Part shown: positions 45,265-53,763 of the stretch, piece after piece
Layout: every line of letters begins with the position of its first letter
Position numbering within the stretch: position 1 is the first letter of the stretch
Assembly: GCA_030447245.1 (NCBI GenBank)
Contig: JAUJPG010000003.1
Coordinates: 1 to 64,000, forward strand
Direction: 5' to 3'
Length of the DNA stretch: 64,000 nucleotides
From: Chloroflexota bacterium
GTDB taxonomy: Bacteria; Chloroflexota; UBA6077; JACCZL01
Made by a program: the position numbers and the translations under genes
Notes under the pieces: generated by a model
What the model saw: only the letters and a program-made list of their open reading frames with translations
Databases searched by the model: none
What the model was told of the DNA's origin: nothing

Positions 45265-45574
45265 CGGGTCGTCTCCTTGGCGAAGAAGGCCGCCGCTTTT
45301 ACCAGGATCTCCCGCTCCTGCCGCGGCACCAGGTTCTCCCGACGTAGCCGCGCCAGTTCCTCCCGCTCCGCCGTCGTCAACCCCGACCGCTGCCCGGCAT
45401 CCACCTCCGCCTGCTGGACCCAGCGGCGGACCGCCGTCTCGGTCAGGTCCAGGTCCCGGCAGACTTGCCCGAGGCTCTTGCCCGACGGCGGATCAGCGCG
45501 ACCGTCTCCCCCTTGAACTCCGCCGTGAACATCCGTCTCGCTCGTTGCGCCATGTGGACTCCTGCGAGGGTCAT
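45261..45574 (-). pseudogene. IS3-type orfA (helix-turn-helix, one frameshift)
   Basis: MFTAEFKGETVALIRR begins the usual IS3 orfA helix-turn-helix protein; then one base is missing near 45492 and the rest, KSLGQVCRDLDLTETAVRRW, WVQQAEVDAG, ERENLVPRQ-like leucine-zipper region (REELARLRRENLVPRQEREI) and AAAFFAKETTR, is in the next frame. Start ATG 45574 or 45532. Confidence 0.8.
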
Positions 45575-45719
45575 GCTGCCCTCCTCATTGTCGGTGTCCA
45601 CCAAATCGGGTCAAGTCCAGGGCGACGCGCGATCGTGCCTGGACGTCGCTAGCACGCCTCATCGCCCAAGATGATACGCAAAAGGGTTGACCGCGATGGG
45701 GCGGTGCGAGTCGTTCGAC

Positions 45720-46009
45720 TGAGTGGACCGTCCGCATGACCAGGGCACGCCCGAAGTCCGCGAGGATCAGGATCGGCCGTCACGGCAGGAGGTCGACCCA
45801 GACCCCGGCGAGGAGCCACAAGAGCAGGAGCGGCGCCGATGCCGCCACGCCGAGGATGCCCATGGGGCCCGCGCCGCCTCGACGAGCAGGATGGCGGTCA
45901 GCGGCACCGCTAGCAGGCTGACCTGCGAGCCGACCAACGAGACGGTCTGGCCCGCCCAGAGCTTCCGGAAGTCGGGGTGGCGCCAGAGCCCGGACAAGCG
46001 CGGAGGCAT
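45720..46009 (-). pseudogene. N-terminal fragment of an MFS transporter
   Basis: ATG 46009 begins MPPRLSGLWRHPDFRKLWAG then QTVSLVGSQVSLLAVPLTAI, the first helix of DHA3-type MFS efflux proteins. After an indel near 45870 the second helix GILGVAASAPLLLLWLLAGV and motif-A-like LLP-stop-RPILILADFGRALVMR follow, with an in-frame TGA at 45782-45780. The remaining 10 helices are absent. It sits 4 bp behind a hydrolase gene on the same strand. Confidence 0.75.
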
Positions 46010-46013
46010 CCTG

Positions 46014-46832
46014 CTAGCTCAGGGGGACGAGGTTGGGCGGGAGTGGGCGGCCTTCGAGCCAGGCGTGGGTGAGCTGGGCGAAGCGGTCGGGGGCCTCGAG
46101 GTTCCAGCTGTGGGAGACGCCAGGAACCAGGACGGCGCGGGCGTTGGGCAGGCGCGCGGCGATCTCGCGGGCCGAGCGGCGCAGGACAAGGGGCTCGTCC
46201 GCGCCGACGACGGCCAGGGTCGCGGCACGCGCCCATCGCAGTTCCGGTGGCGGCCGGTAGGTGAAGTTCTCGACGACGATCCGCATCAGGCTGTCGACGG
46301 TCGCCAGGCGGGCGTCGGCGCGGTAGGGGACAAAGTAGCGCTGGGGAATCCTCGACAGCAGTAGGATGCCGCGGACGAGCAGGGCGTTGCCGCGGATCGG
46401 GGTCAGGATGTGGAAGAGGAGGCGCAGGGAGTCCACGATGGTCGGGCCGCGGCGGCGCGGCAGCGGGGGCTCGGAAGGCGGTGGGGACAGCAGGGTACCG
46501 CTGAGGACGACGTGGTCGACGAGCTCTGAGTTGGTGGCCAGCAGCTCGAGGGCGACCTGGCTGCCGATCGAGAGGCCGACGACGTGTGCGTGGCCGCCGT
46601 GGGCCCGGCCGCGGATCAGCGCAGTGACGTGGCGGGCGGCGTCGGCGATCGAGAACGGGGCGACGTCGAGGCTGCCGCCGTGCTCGGGAAGGTCTGGCGT
46701 CAGGCAGTGGTACTCGGGCAGGCGCGCGGCGACCGGTCCCCAGGTCCAACCGCCGACACCGCCGCCGTGGAGGAAGACGATCGTCGGCGCTTCGGCCGGT
46801 CCGGCGGCGCGGACGTGGAGGGGCATGGGCAT
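46014..46832 (-). CDS. Alpha/beta hydrolase
   Basis: A 272-residue hydrolase from ATG 46832 (MPMPLHVRAAG). IVFLHGGGVGGWTWG (oxyanion region), LTPDLPEHGGS, the nucleophile elbow VGLSIGSQVALELLA, an Asp in VVGADEPLVL and a late His in VPGVSHSWNLEAP form the triad. Substrate unknown. The longer open frame upstream to 47036 covers the divergent LexA-box promoter. Confidence 0.88.
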   Translation of the reverse strand: MPMPLHVRAAGPAEAPTIVFLHGGGVGGWTWGPVAARLPEYHCLTPDLPEHGGSLDVAPFSIADAARHVTALIRGRAHGGHAHVVGLSIGSQVALELLATNSELVDHVVLSGTLLSPPPSEPPLPRRRGPTIVDSLRLLFHILTPIRGNALLVRGILLLSRIPQRYFVPYRADARLATVDSLMRIVVENFTYRPPPELRWARAATLAVVGADEPLVLRRSAREIAARLPNARAVLVPGVSHSWNLEAPDRFAQLTHAWLEGRPLPPNLVPLS

Positions 46833-46916
46833 AGTGTGCCAGGCTGACCAGTAGGGAGGGCCGAGGCTGGTGGGAGCCGAGGGCCGGGCCAGGGGTAGGG
46901 ATCGGCACGTCCCCAC

Positions 46917-46968
46917 TTGACGGACCGTCGGAGGGGCCGTATGCTGACAGAGAATAGAACATATGTTC
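46917..46968 (+). promoter_or_regulatory. Sigma-70 promoter with LexA-type (SOS) operator
   Basis: TTGACG (46917-46922), 17-bp spacer, TATGCT (46940-46945). The perfect palindrome AGAACATATGTTCT (46956-46969) contains GAAC-N4-GTTC, the box recognised by LexA of Gram-positive type. It sits just downstream of the predicted transcription start, an efficient repressor position. The start codon GTG 46986 follows with GGAGGTGAG. Confidence 0.75.
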
Positions 46969-46985
46969 TGACTCGGAGGTGAGCC

Positions 46986-47375
46986 GTGCCCCGATGTGAT
47001 TCCCAGGATACCCCGACCGATCAGCTTCGGCGTCACCGCGCCCGCCCGGATCCAGCCACGGCCGCGGTTCCCTCCCCGGTCGGGTCCGGCAAGGCCTCGC
47101 GCCGGCGCGCGCTCCGCCTGCGCCCCACGACGGTTGCCGGCCTGAGCCTGGTCGAAGAAGTCGCCCTGCTCCGCGCGGCAATCCGCCGCCTTGCTCGGGG
47201 TGACGAGGCCGCCGTGGACGTCAAGACGCTGGCCGAACTACGCCACCAGATCGACACGCTCTGCACCGCGCTCAAGACCCAGCACGCCCTGGACGGCCGC
47301 GACGCGGACGCCGCCTCAACCGCGCTGGCCCGCGTCCTGGAAGAGCTTGGCGACGAGTTGGGAGGGCCGCGGTGA
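46986..47375 (+). CDS. 129-aa protein, first gene of the SOS-type cassette
   Basis: Function not recognised. The first 50 residues are basic and disordered (RRHRARPDPATAA, GKASRRRALRLRP); the rest is a helical hairpin, probably coiled coil: LSLVEEVALLRAAIRRLARG then VDVKTLAELRHQIDTLCTAL and TALARVLEELGDEL. Resembles small helper proteins encoded next to phage-type genes. It overlaps the next gene by 4 bp (GTGA). Confidence 0.7.
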   Translation: MPRCDSQDTPTDQLRRHRARPDPATAAVPSPVGSGKASRRRALRLRPTTVAGLSLVEEVALLRAAIRRLARGDEAAVDVKTLAELRHQIDTLCTALKTQHALDGRDADAASTALARVLEELGDELGGPR

Positions 47376-47722
47376 GCCCACGCGACGCCCGCGGGGTGGG
47401 GACCGGGACCGGTGCGCTGGTGCTGGATCACGCGCTCGCGCGGTGGCGGCGGACGCGGTCCGCACGTGGAGCCGATGGCGCGGGCGGGCCGGATCACGTC
47501 ACCGAGCGGGCGACCGGCGACGGGTTGGAGGCGCTGGCCCGGCGGTTGGACGATGGAGGCTGCGCCTTCGGGCGCGTCAGCGCCGCGCGTGTCGAGTACC
47601 TGACCCGCGCCTACGAGCGCCTGGAGACCAAGCTGAACGCGATCCTGATGGCTGTGACCGGCACGTTCCTGAGCACCCTGGCCGGCCTGCTCCTCTACTA
47701 CGTGCGGGGGGCGAGCCATTGA
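47372..47722 (+). CDS. 116-aa protein with C-terminal membrane helix (XhlA-like)
   Basis: GTG 47372. An N-terminal soluble part, then a helix VEYLTRAYERLETKLNAIL leading into one membrane helix MAVTGTFLSTLAGLLLYYV with a very short tail. The coiled-coil-plus-single-helix layout is that of XhlA/holin-accessory proteins and of small membrane anchors. It could tether the sigma factor encoded next, or act on the membrane. It overlaps the next gene by 4 bp (TTGA). Confidence 0.7.
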   Translation: MSPRDARGVGTGTGALVLDHALARWRRTRSARGADGAGGPDHVTERATGDGLEALARRLDDGGCAFGRVSAARVEYLTRAYERLETKLNAILMAVTGTFLSTLAGLLLYYVRGASH

Positions 47723-48753
47723 GCACGACGGAGCACGACGACAGCGCACCGTCATCTCCGGTGGGAGCGGCCGCCTCACCGGAGATGACCCCTCCTACGA
47801 CGATCGAGGACGCGGGCGGGCGCGGCGGCCCGGCCGAGGGCCGGGCCGAGGGGGACCGGAGCGAGGAGGACCGGGCCGAGGCGGAGCGCATCAACGCGCT
47901 GATCCTGGCCTACCGCGCTGGGCGCTCCGAGCTTCTGCGGCCGATCTTCGACGCCCTGCGGCCGATCCTGTTCACCACGTTCAAGCGCTACGGCCCTGGC
48001 GGTCGTCCGCTGCCCGCCCTGCTGGAGCGGAGTGACTTGATCCAGCAGGGCTGGATCATCCTGGACGACCTGGCCCGACGCTGGGGACCGGCCGGCGGCG
48101 ACTTCGGCGCGTACGTTCGGACCGCTTTCCCGTGGGAGCTCTGGCGTTACGTCCGAGCGCACTCACCTCAGCGCCGCGCGCGGGCCGTCCGCGTCGACAC
48201 CGCCGACCACGACGACCTGCTCGAGCGTGTTGCCGACCGGACCGGCGACGACGGGAGGGCGTGGGACGGCCAGTTGATCACGGATGAGATGCTGGACCGA
48301 CTGGACCCACTGCAGCGGCGGGCGCTGCGGCTGCACCTGTTCGAGGATCAGACATTCGCCCAGGTCGCCAAGGCCCTCCAGCTCACCTGCACCGGGGCCT
48401 ACCGCGAGTACCGCCGCGCCCTGGACCGCCTGCGCTTGGAGGCCGGCATCGACGTCGAACCAGACGACGCGTCGGGCAGCCCCACGACGATCGAGCGGCT
48501 AGTCGTCGCACTGCACGAGGGGGTCGGTCCGGACGACCGGCTGCCGGGGCGGACGTGGCTCTGCGCTCGAACCGGGATCTCCGAGGTCCGCTTCGCCCGC
48601 CTGATGGGCGTGCTGGTCGAGCGCGGGTGCGTCACGGGACGCTCGGCCCGTCGCAGCGGCCGCCTGGTCCACGCCACACCGAGCGAGACGCTCGCCCACG
48701 CGACGCGGAACGAGGGACTTAGAGCAGATCGAGCACCTGGCTCAGGCTTGTAA
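47719..48753 (+). CDS. Sigma-70-family RNA polymerase sigma factor (divergent)
   Basis: About 344 residues from TTG 47719. After an acidic, low-complexity N-terminus, a region-2-like segment (ILFTTFKRYG, LLERSDLIQQGWIILDDLAR, FGAYVRTAFPWELWRYVRAH) is followed by a region-4 helix-turn-helix: LDPLQRRALRLHLFEDQTFA, VAKALQLTCTGAYREYRRAL. A C-terminal extension (GRTWLCARTGISEVRFARLM) looks like a second small winged-helix unit. The TTGA overlap with the membrane protein gene indicates coupling. Its stop lies inside the convergent HAD gene end. Confidence 0.75.
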   Translation: MSTTEHDDSAPSSPVGAAASPEMTPPTTIEDAGGRGGPAEGRAEGDRSEEDRAEAERINALILAYRAGRSELLRPIFDALRPILFTTFKRYGPGGRPLPALLERSDLIQQGWIILDDLARRWGPAGGDFGAYVRTAFPWELWRYVRAHSPQRRARAVRVDTADHDDLLERVADRTGDDGRAWDGQLITDEMLDRLDPLQRRALRLHLFEDQTFAQVAKALQLTCTGAYREYRRALDRLRLEAGIDVEPDDASGSPTTIERLVVALHEGVGPDDRLPGRTWLCARTGISEVRFARLMGVLVERGCVTGRSARRSGRLVHATPSETLAHATRNEGLRADRAPGSGL

Positions 48754-49396
48754 CGCGGTGGTCGAAGCTGGTGCTGGTACCGTAGTCGCCGCTCTGGTGG
48801 GCCTGCTCGATCTTGACGGCGACCATCCCGAGCGCCTTGGCCGCGTCAAGCTCGGTGAACGCGCCGTCCGCGACGAACATGCACGCGGATGGCTCGACGT
48901 CGAGCGCTTGCGTGGCGTGTAGGAACATGGCCGGGTCAGGCTTGGCCACACCGACCTCACACGACAGCGTTAGCGCGTCCATCAGCTCGGCCAGCCCGAG
49001 GTGGTGGACGACCTGGCCGGCCTGGCACGAGCAGTTGCTGACCAGCCCGAGCTTGTACCCGCGCCGCTTCAGCCCGCGAAGCAGCGGCAGCGTCTCCGGG
49101 TACAGCACGACGCCACGCTTCCAGGTCCTATGCTCGTGCGCGGCGAGCTCGGCGACCAGCTCGGCCGGTGGGTCGTTCCCCAGCCCGCGCAGCATCAGCC
49201 GGATCTGATCCTCCATGCCGCCAAGCGTCCCGAGCATCCGCTCCATCGCGTTCGCTCGCCAGACCGGGCCCCAGACCTCCGGATCGACGCCGGCCCGCCG
49301 CGCCAGCTCGCGCCGGCCCTCCTGGATCACGCCCGGAGTGATGTAGGCGAGCGTGTCGTACAGGTCGAAGAGGACCGCCTTCACCATCACATCCAT
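48719..49396 (-). CDS. HAD-superfamily hydrolase
   Basis: A 225-residue haloacid-dehalogenase-type phosphatase. Motif I FDLYDTLA (nucleophile Asp), motif II LVSNCS, motif III with Lys in GVAKPDPAMF, motif IV in FVADGAFTELDAAKALGM. ATG 49396 or 49387. The GVAKPDPAMFL pattern is that of phosphoglycolate-phosphatase-like proteins. The gene follows the AIR-synthase-like gene on the same strand with 25 bp between them. Confidence 0.88.
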   Translation of the reverse strand: MDVMVKAVLFDLYDTLAYITPGVIQEGRRELARRAGVDPEVWGPVWRANAMERMLGTLGGMEDQIRLMLRGLGNDPPAELVAELAAHEHRTWKRGVVLYPETLPLLRGLKRRGYKLGLVSNCSCQAGQVVHHLGLAELMDALTLSCEVGVAKPDPAMFLHATQALDVEPSACMFVADGAFTELDAAKALGMVAVKIEQAHQSGDYGTSTSFDHRVTSLSQVLDLL

Positions 49397-49421
49397 CGGC
49401 TTCTCAGTTTCGAGACACGGC

Positions 49422-50423
49422 TCACGATGAACCACGGCCGTGCTCTTCCAGGATACGCCACAGCTCGTCCCGAGCGACTGGCCCGACCTCCAGGCGCTTG
49501 TCGCCGATCACGAGCACCCGCTCCCGCTCGGTTACGCGGCCGATCTGTGTGGCCGGAATGCCGCGTTCGGCCAGCCCAGCGACCATCCGGGTCGGGTCGG
49601 AGCAGGCGACGAGCAGCGCGCCGCTGGAGATGAGCCGCAGCGGATCGGCACCGAGGACCGCGCAGAGCTGGCGGGTCTCGTCCAGGATCGGGACCAGCTC
49701 GGACTGGACGACGTAGCCGGTGCCGGAGGCTTCCGCCAGCTCCCAGAGCGCGCCGAGGAGGCCGCCCTCCGTCGGGTCGTGCAGGGCGGTTGCCCCGAGC
49801 TCGGCGGCCAGGATGCCCTCGGGAACGACGCTGAGCCGATCGGATAGGGCCTGAGCGGCGGTCACGGTCACTTCATCGAGCCGGCCGCGGAGCGCGTGCT
49901 CCAGGTCGGTCGCCAGGATCGCCGTCCCCTCGAGCCCGGCCGCCTTGGTCAGCAGCAGCCAATCGCCAGGCCGCGCGCCGGCCGACGTGACGAGCTTATC
50001 GCGCCGCGCCCGCCCGACGGCCGTCATCGACAGGATCGGGGTGACGAGGCCGGGCGCGACCTCGGTGTGTCCGCCGAGCACCTCGATGCTTAGCTCAACC
50101 GCCGCTCGGTGGATGTCGTCCATGATTCGCGCGACGTCTGCCTCGACCGCGCGCTCGGGCAGCAGCAACGTCGCCAGCACGCCGACCGGCCGGGCGCCCA
50201 TCGCGGCAACGTCGTTGCAGGCGACGTGGACACCGTACCAGCCGGCTCGTGCGCCCGCGCCAGTAATCGGGTCGCTCGACAGGACGCAGACCTCTTCGCC
50301 GAACGCGACGGCAGCCCCGTCCTCGCCGAGCCGGGCGTGGACGGCCACGTCGTCGCGCCGGACGCCGAGGCGGCCAAGGACCAGACGCTGGAGCGCGGCG
50401 GGGTCGAGCTTGCCGGTCTTCAT
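49422..50423 (-). CDS. AIR synthase-related (HypE/ThiL-like) protein
   Basis: A 333-residue PurM-fold protein, ATG 50423 (MKTGKLDPAALQRLVL). GEDGAAVAFGEEVCVLSSDP (N-terminal substrate strand), HVACNDVAAMGARPVGVLAT (the N-D-V-A-A-M-G-A motif), VLGGHTEVAPG and ALHDPTEGGLLGALWELAEA are typical of HypE-like members. It lacks the C-terminal P-R-I-C of true HypE and there are no hydrogenase genes nearby, so the substrate is open. Not SelD: the Cys/Sec-containing N-terminal motif of SelD is absent. Confidence 0.88.
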   Translation of the reverse strand: MKTGKLDPAALQRLVLGRLGVRRDDVAVHARLGEDGAAVAFGEEVCVLSSDPITGAGARAGWYGVHVACNDVAAMGARPVGVLATLLLPERAVEADVARIMDDIHRAAVELSIEVLGGHTEVAPGLVTPILSMTAVGRARRDKLVTSAGARPGDWLLLTKAAGLEGTAILATDLEHALRGRLDEVTVTAAQALSDRLSVVPEGILAAELGATALHDPTEGGLLGALWELAEASGTGYVVQSELVPILDETRQLCAVLGADPLRLISSGALLVACSDPTRMVAGLAERGIPATQIGRVTERERVLVIGDKRLEVGPVARDELWRILEEHGRGSS

Positions 50424-50747
50424 GTCACCCGGACCGTTCGTCGTTGCTCCGGGTCGAACCCCGGCGTTGCAACCTGCGGGACCTGCTTGACGGGCACGAC
50501 GATGCGGAGGGCGGTCGTCACGGGCCGGCATTATCGAGGACCGGCGAGTGGCGGGCAACACCGCCGGGACACTGGCGGGGACAGTTGGCCGTGCTCGGCG
50601 CGCGGCCCCCGGTGTCGTTCAGCGCGTCGGTTGCATGGTCGTGCGTTGGATCGGCTCCGGTACCATGTGCGTGGACGCGCCTGCGAGAGCGGCGGCGCTT
50701 GAGCGCGCCACTGCTCTGGAACCCGACGTGGCGCGGGAGACGCCGAC
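50424..50747. other. 324-bp intergenic region between divergent genes
   Basis: Contains the upstream regions of the AIR-synthase-like gene (minus) and the SGNH gene (plus). GC-rich open frames on both strands here show no recognisable protein. No clear promoter or operator was identified. Confidence 0.5.
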
Positions 50748-51845
50748 GTGACTCGGCCCCCAGGCCTTCTCGCCCACCCGGCTGCCCCAGCATCGACCGC
50801 AGAAGCGCCGGTCGTCGTCCCGCGCCGGCGGGATGAGCCGGCCGGCGCGGTGCTCCGTCGCTCGTTGTGGGCGAGCACGACGTTCGCTGTCCGCGCGCTT
50901 CTGATGGCCGCGATGACCCTCCTACTCGTGGACTGGGTTCTCTTCGACACGCCGGTCGTCGCGCCTCGCCTGCCGGTCAGCGATATCCGCCTACCTTCGA
51001 ACAAGCTGCTGCTCGCTAGCCGGTACCTCGACGCGCGCGTGCTGTACCTTGGGGACTCGCGCATCCTCCACGGGGTCGATCCCGCTGTCGTCTCACAAAC
51101 CTGTGGCTGCGGCCCCGGCTACAATGGCGCCTTCGCGGCTGCCGACCCCAGGCTGACCAGGATCATGGCCGACCAGCTCCTCCGGACGCTGTCGCCCCAG
51201 GTGGTCGTGATCGGCGTGTCCCAGTGGGAGTTGAGTGACGAGGCCGACGTTCGGCTCGACCGCCCGGCGATGGCGCTCGTACCACCGTGGCGGTTGGCCG
51301 AGTTCGACGTGAACCTCAGCCGCACCGAGCTGGCCGAGGCAACCATCGACTTCACCTGGCGGCTCTATCGGTACCGCGGCGAGCTGAGGGCCGCGTTCGC
51401 CCCGTCGGCGGCGACCGCTCCTCCCGTCGATCCGCGCCGCGGGTTCGGCCTGTACGACGGGCCGCGCAGGGTGCGCGAGCAAGACCTTGACGCGCGGCAG
51501 CGGCAGTGGTTCAGGGATTTCTCGGTCCGCGGTCGCCGCGCCGAGGCGCTGGCAGGGCTGCTCGACGACCTGCGCGAGAGGGGTATCCGGGTCATGCTCG
51601 TGGCGCCTCCGTTGCACGACAACTTCCGGGCTCGCGTGCGCCGCGAGGTGGATACGTTCCGCGCGGCCGTCGAGCAACTCGCGGCCGAGCGCGGCGCGCT
51701 GTTCGACGATCTCACCACGTCGCAGCCGATCGGGCTTACCCGTGACGACTTCCAGGACGTCGTCCACCTCACGGAGCCAGGCACCATCAAGCTCTCCCGC
51801 TATCTGAGCCGGATCATCAGGTCGCACGTCGACCTCGCTCCGTAA
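50748..51845 (+). CDS. Membrane-anchored SGNH-like protein (AlgX/DltD-type partner)
   Basis: A 365-residue protein from GTG 50748 with an N-terminal membrane helix (FAVRALLMAAMTLLLVDWVL) and an extracytoplasmic SGNH-hydrolase-like domain: VLYLGDSRILHGVDP holds the GDS nucleophile, then GYNGAFAAADPRL, VVVIGVSQWEL and a C-terminal D-x-x-H as DFQDVVHLTEPG. It lies directly before an MBOAT acyltransferase with a 1-bp overlap, the arrangement of O-acetylation pairs in which the MBOAT protein passes the acetyl group across the membrane and the SGNH protein places it on a glycan. Confidence 0.85.
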   Translation: MTRPPGLLAHPAAPASTAEAPVVVPRRRDEPAGAVLRRSLWASTTFAVRALLMAAMTLLLVDWVLFDTPVVAPRLPVSDIRLPSNKLLLASRYLDARVLYLGDSRILHGVDPAVVSQTCGCGPGYNGAFAAADPRLTRIMADQLLRTLSPQVVVIGVSQWELSDEADVRLDRPAMALVPPWRLAEFDVNLSRTELAEATIDFTWRLYRYRGELRAAFAPSAATAPPVDPRRGFGLYDGPRRVREQDLDARQRQWFRDFSVRGRRAEALAGLLDDLRERGIRVMLVAPPLHDNFRARVRREVDTFRAAVEQLAAERGALFDDLTTSQPIGLTRDDFQDVVHLTEPGTIKLSRYLSRIIRSHVDLAP

Positions 51846-53251
51846 TGCTGTTCAACAGCCTGCAGTACGCGATCTTCCTGCCGGTGACCTGGCTCCTGTT
51901 CTGGCTGACGCCGGCCCGCTGGCGCCCGGAGCTGCTCCTGGTAGCCAGCTACGTCTTCTACGCGAGCTGGAGCGCGCCCTTCGCCGGGCTGATGTTCGCC
52001 CTGGCAGTCGCGAACTACGGGTTCGGGCTGGCCGTCAGCCGGGCAACCCGCCACAAGCGGCTGGTGCTGTGGGGATGCATCACCGTGGATCTCGGTGTGC
52101 TTGCCTTCTTCAAGTACTGGAACTTCGCCGTGAGCAGCGCAGCGGACGCCGCGCGCTCGGCGACGGACCTCGCGTGGGCACCACCGCTCCTGGAGGTGGT
52201 GCTTCCTCTGGGTATCTCCTTCTTCACGTTCGAATTCATCCACTACCTCGTGGACATCTACCGAGGCTCCGTGCCTGTCCACAGCTTCTCGAAGTTTCAC
52301 GTGTTCGCGGCATTCTTCCCAACGCAGATCGCGGGACCGATCAAGCGGTTCCAGCAGTTCGTGCCGGCGCTCGGGGCGCTGCATCGATTCGACCCGGATC
52401 TCGCTCAGTACGGCGTGCGGCTCATCGCCATCGGCCTGGCGAAGAAGGTCCTCCTCGCCGACAAGCTCGCACCAGTGGCGGACGCTGGCTTCGCCGCCGG
52501 CGCCGCCGGCGCGATCGGGAGCGCAGAGGCCTGGATCGCGACCCTGGCCTTCTCCCTCCAGATCTACTTCGACTTCTCCGGCTACACCGACATCGCGCGT
52601 GGCTCGGCCGCCCTGTTCGGGTTCCACATCCCGATCAACTTCGATGCGCCGTACCTGGCGACTGGCGTCTCCCAGTTCTGGCGCCGCTGGCACATCTCGC
52701 TGTCGACCTGGCTTCGGGATTACGTCTTCATTCCGCTGGGGGGCTCCCGGCATGGACTACCGCTGACCGTGCGGAACCTACTCGTCACCATGACCCTAGG
52801 GGGGCTGTGGCATGGCGCGGCGTGGCACTTCGTACTCTGGGGTTTCTACTGGGGAGCGCTGCTCGCCATCGACCGCCTCGCGCGAGGCTTTCTGCCTTCC
52901 CGCCACTCGCCGGCCGCGACGGTGACCGGCTGGATCGTCACCCAGCTTGCCGTGTTGATCGGGTGGGTGCTGTTCCGGGCCGAAAGCCTGGCCGCCGCCA
53001 CGCCCATCCTCCGCGCCATGCTGACCTACCAACCGGCATCCGGCGCGCTGGCCGGCGTCGCCATGGTCTACGTGCCGGCAGTCGCCATCTTGCTCCTCCT
53101 CGTGTGGATCAGCACCCGTCGCCGCTGGTTGCCACCTCTGCCGACGCCACTGCGCCCGGTCTTCGCCGGCGCCGCGCTTGCGTTGGCGTTGGCGTACGCT
53201 GTGATCGCGGAGCCGTCGACGGAGCAGCCGTTCCTGTATTTCCAGTTCTGA
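51845..53251 (+). CDS. MBOAT-family O-acyltransferase (AlgI-like)
   Basis: A 468-residue multi-spanning membrane acyltransferase, ATG 51845. YAIFLPVTWLLFWLTP at the start, LGISFFTFEFIHYLVDIYRG, FPTQIAGPIKRFQQF, FDFSGYTDIARGSAALFGF and the catalytic region VSQFWRRWHISLSTWLRDYV plus TLGGLWHGAAWHFVLWG with the invariant His. AlgI-type proteins deliver acetyl groups for extracellular polysaccharide O-acetylation. Partner of the preceding SGNH gene. Confidence 0.93.
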   Translation: MLFNSLQYAIFLPVTWLLFWLTPARWRPELLLVASYVFYASWSAPFAGLMFALAVANYGFGLAVSRATRHKRLVLWGCITVDLGVLAFFKYWNFAVSSAADAARSATDLAWAPPLLEVVLPLGISFFTFEFIHYLVDIYRGSVPVHSFSKFHVFAAFFPTQIAGPIKRFQQFVPALGALHRFDPDLAQYGVRLIAIGLAKKVLLADKLAPVADAGFAAGAAGAIGSAEAWIATLAFSLQIYFDFSGYTDIARGSAALFGFHIPINFDAPYLATGVSQFWRRWHISLSTWLRDYVFIPLGGSRHGLPLTVRNLLVTMTLGGLWHGAAWHFVLWGFYWGALLAIDRLARGFLPSRHSPAATVTGWIVTQLAVLIGWVLFRAESLAAATPILRAMLTYQPASGALAGVAMVYVPAVAILLLLVWISTRRRWLPPLPTPLRPVFAGAALALALAYAVIAEPSTEQPFLYFQF

Positions 53252-53302
53252 GCCACGAGCTGGGGTTGGTGCCGTGCCGAGCAGCCGCGCTGGAGGCGTA
53301 GT

Positions 53303-53731
53303 ATGCCACCGAGGATTGCGCATGATCGCGAACCCATGAGGCGGGACCTGACACCGAGGATCGAGGCGATCAGTGCTGTCACGCTGGCGACCCACGACAT
53401 GGCGCGGGCCGTCCGGTTCTACCGTGCGCTCGGCTTCGCGCTTCACTATGGTGGCGAGGACGCGTCCTTCACTAGCTTCGACGTGGGGTCGGGCTTCCTC
53501 AACCTGATCGTGCAGCCGGAGGATCGCCGATGGTCATGGTGGGGACGGGTGATCTTCGTGGTGGCTGACGTCGATGCGCTCTATGCCCGCGCTGTCAGCT
53601 TCGGCCTCCGCCCGGCCGCGCCGCCCCGCGACGCCGAATGGGGCGAGCGCTACTTCCACCTCACCGATCCGGACGGCCACGAGCTCAGTTTCGCGCGGCC
53701 GCTCGGCGAGATCGAGGCAGAGCCACCGTGA
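53303..53731 (+). CDS. VOC-family protein
   Basis: A 142-residue vicinal-oxygen-chelate protein, ATG 53303 (or 53336). ISAVTLATHDMARAVRFYRA, GFALHYGGEDASFTSFDVG, and YFHLTDPDGHELSFARPL with the metal-ligand Glu. Function within the glyoxalase/dioxygenase superfamily cannot be set. Its end lies 32 bp from the converging polymerase gene. Confidence 0.87.
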   Translation: MPPRIAHDREPMRRDLTPRIEAISAVTLATHDMARAVRFYRALGFALHYGGEDASFTSFDVGSGFLNLIVQPEDRRWSWWGRVIFVVADVDALYARAVSFGLRPAAPPRDAEWGERYFHLTDPDGHELSFARPLGEIEAEPP

Positions 53732-53763
53732 GGCGCTTCGGTGGTGATGCCGGAAGCCACGAG

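Larger units (their letters stand above)
44362..45619 (-). mobile_element. IS3-family insertion sequence with 4-bp target duplication
   Basis: 1258 bp. Ends are imperfect inverted repeats: TGGAGATGACCCGTTTCGG at 44362 and, on the minus strand from 45619, TGGACTTGACCCGATTTGG. GGGC lies directly outside both ends (44358-44361 and 45620-45623), a 4-bp target duplication. It carries orfA and orfB on the minus strand, both with indels, so it is probably inactive unless the indels are errors. Confidence 0.85.

Noticed and set aside
45780-45782. In-frame TGA in the MFS fragment as selenocysteine
   Set aside because: Position corresponds to an arginine in transporter motif A, and the gene is truncated and frameshifted.
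49422-50423. AIR-synthase-like gene as SelD (selenophosphate synthetase) for the selenoprotein
   Set aside because: It lacks the Cys/Sec-Gly loop at the N-terminus and the conserved motifs of SelD; it resembles HypE-like proteins instead.
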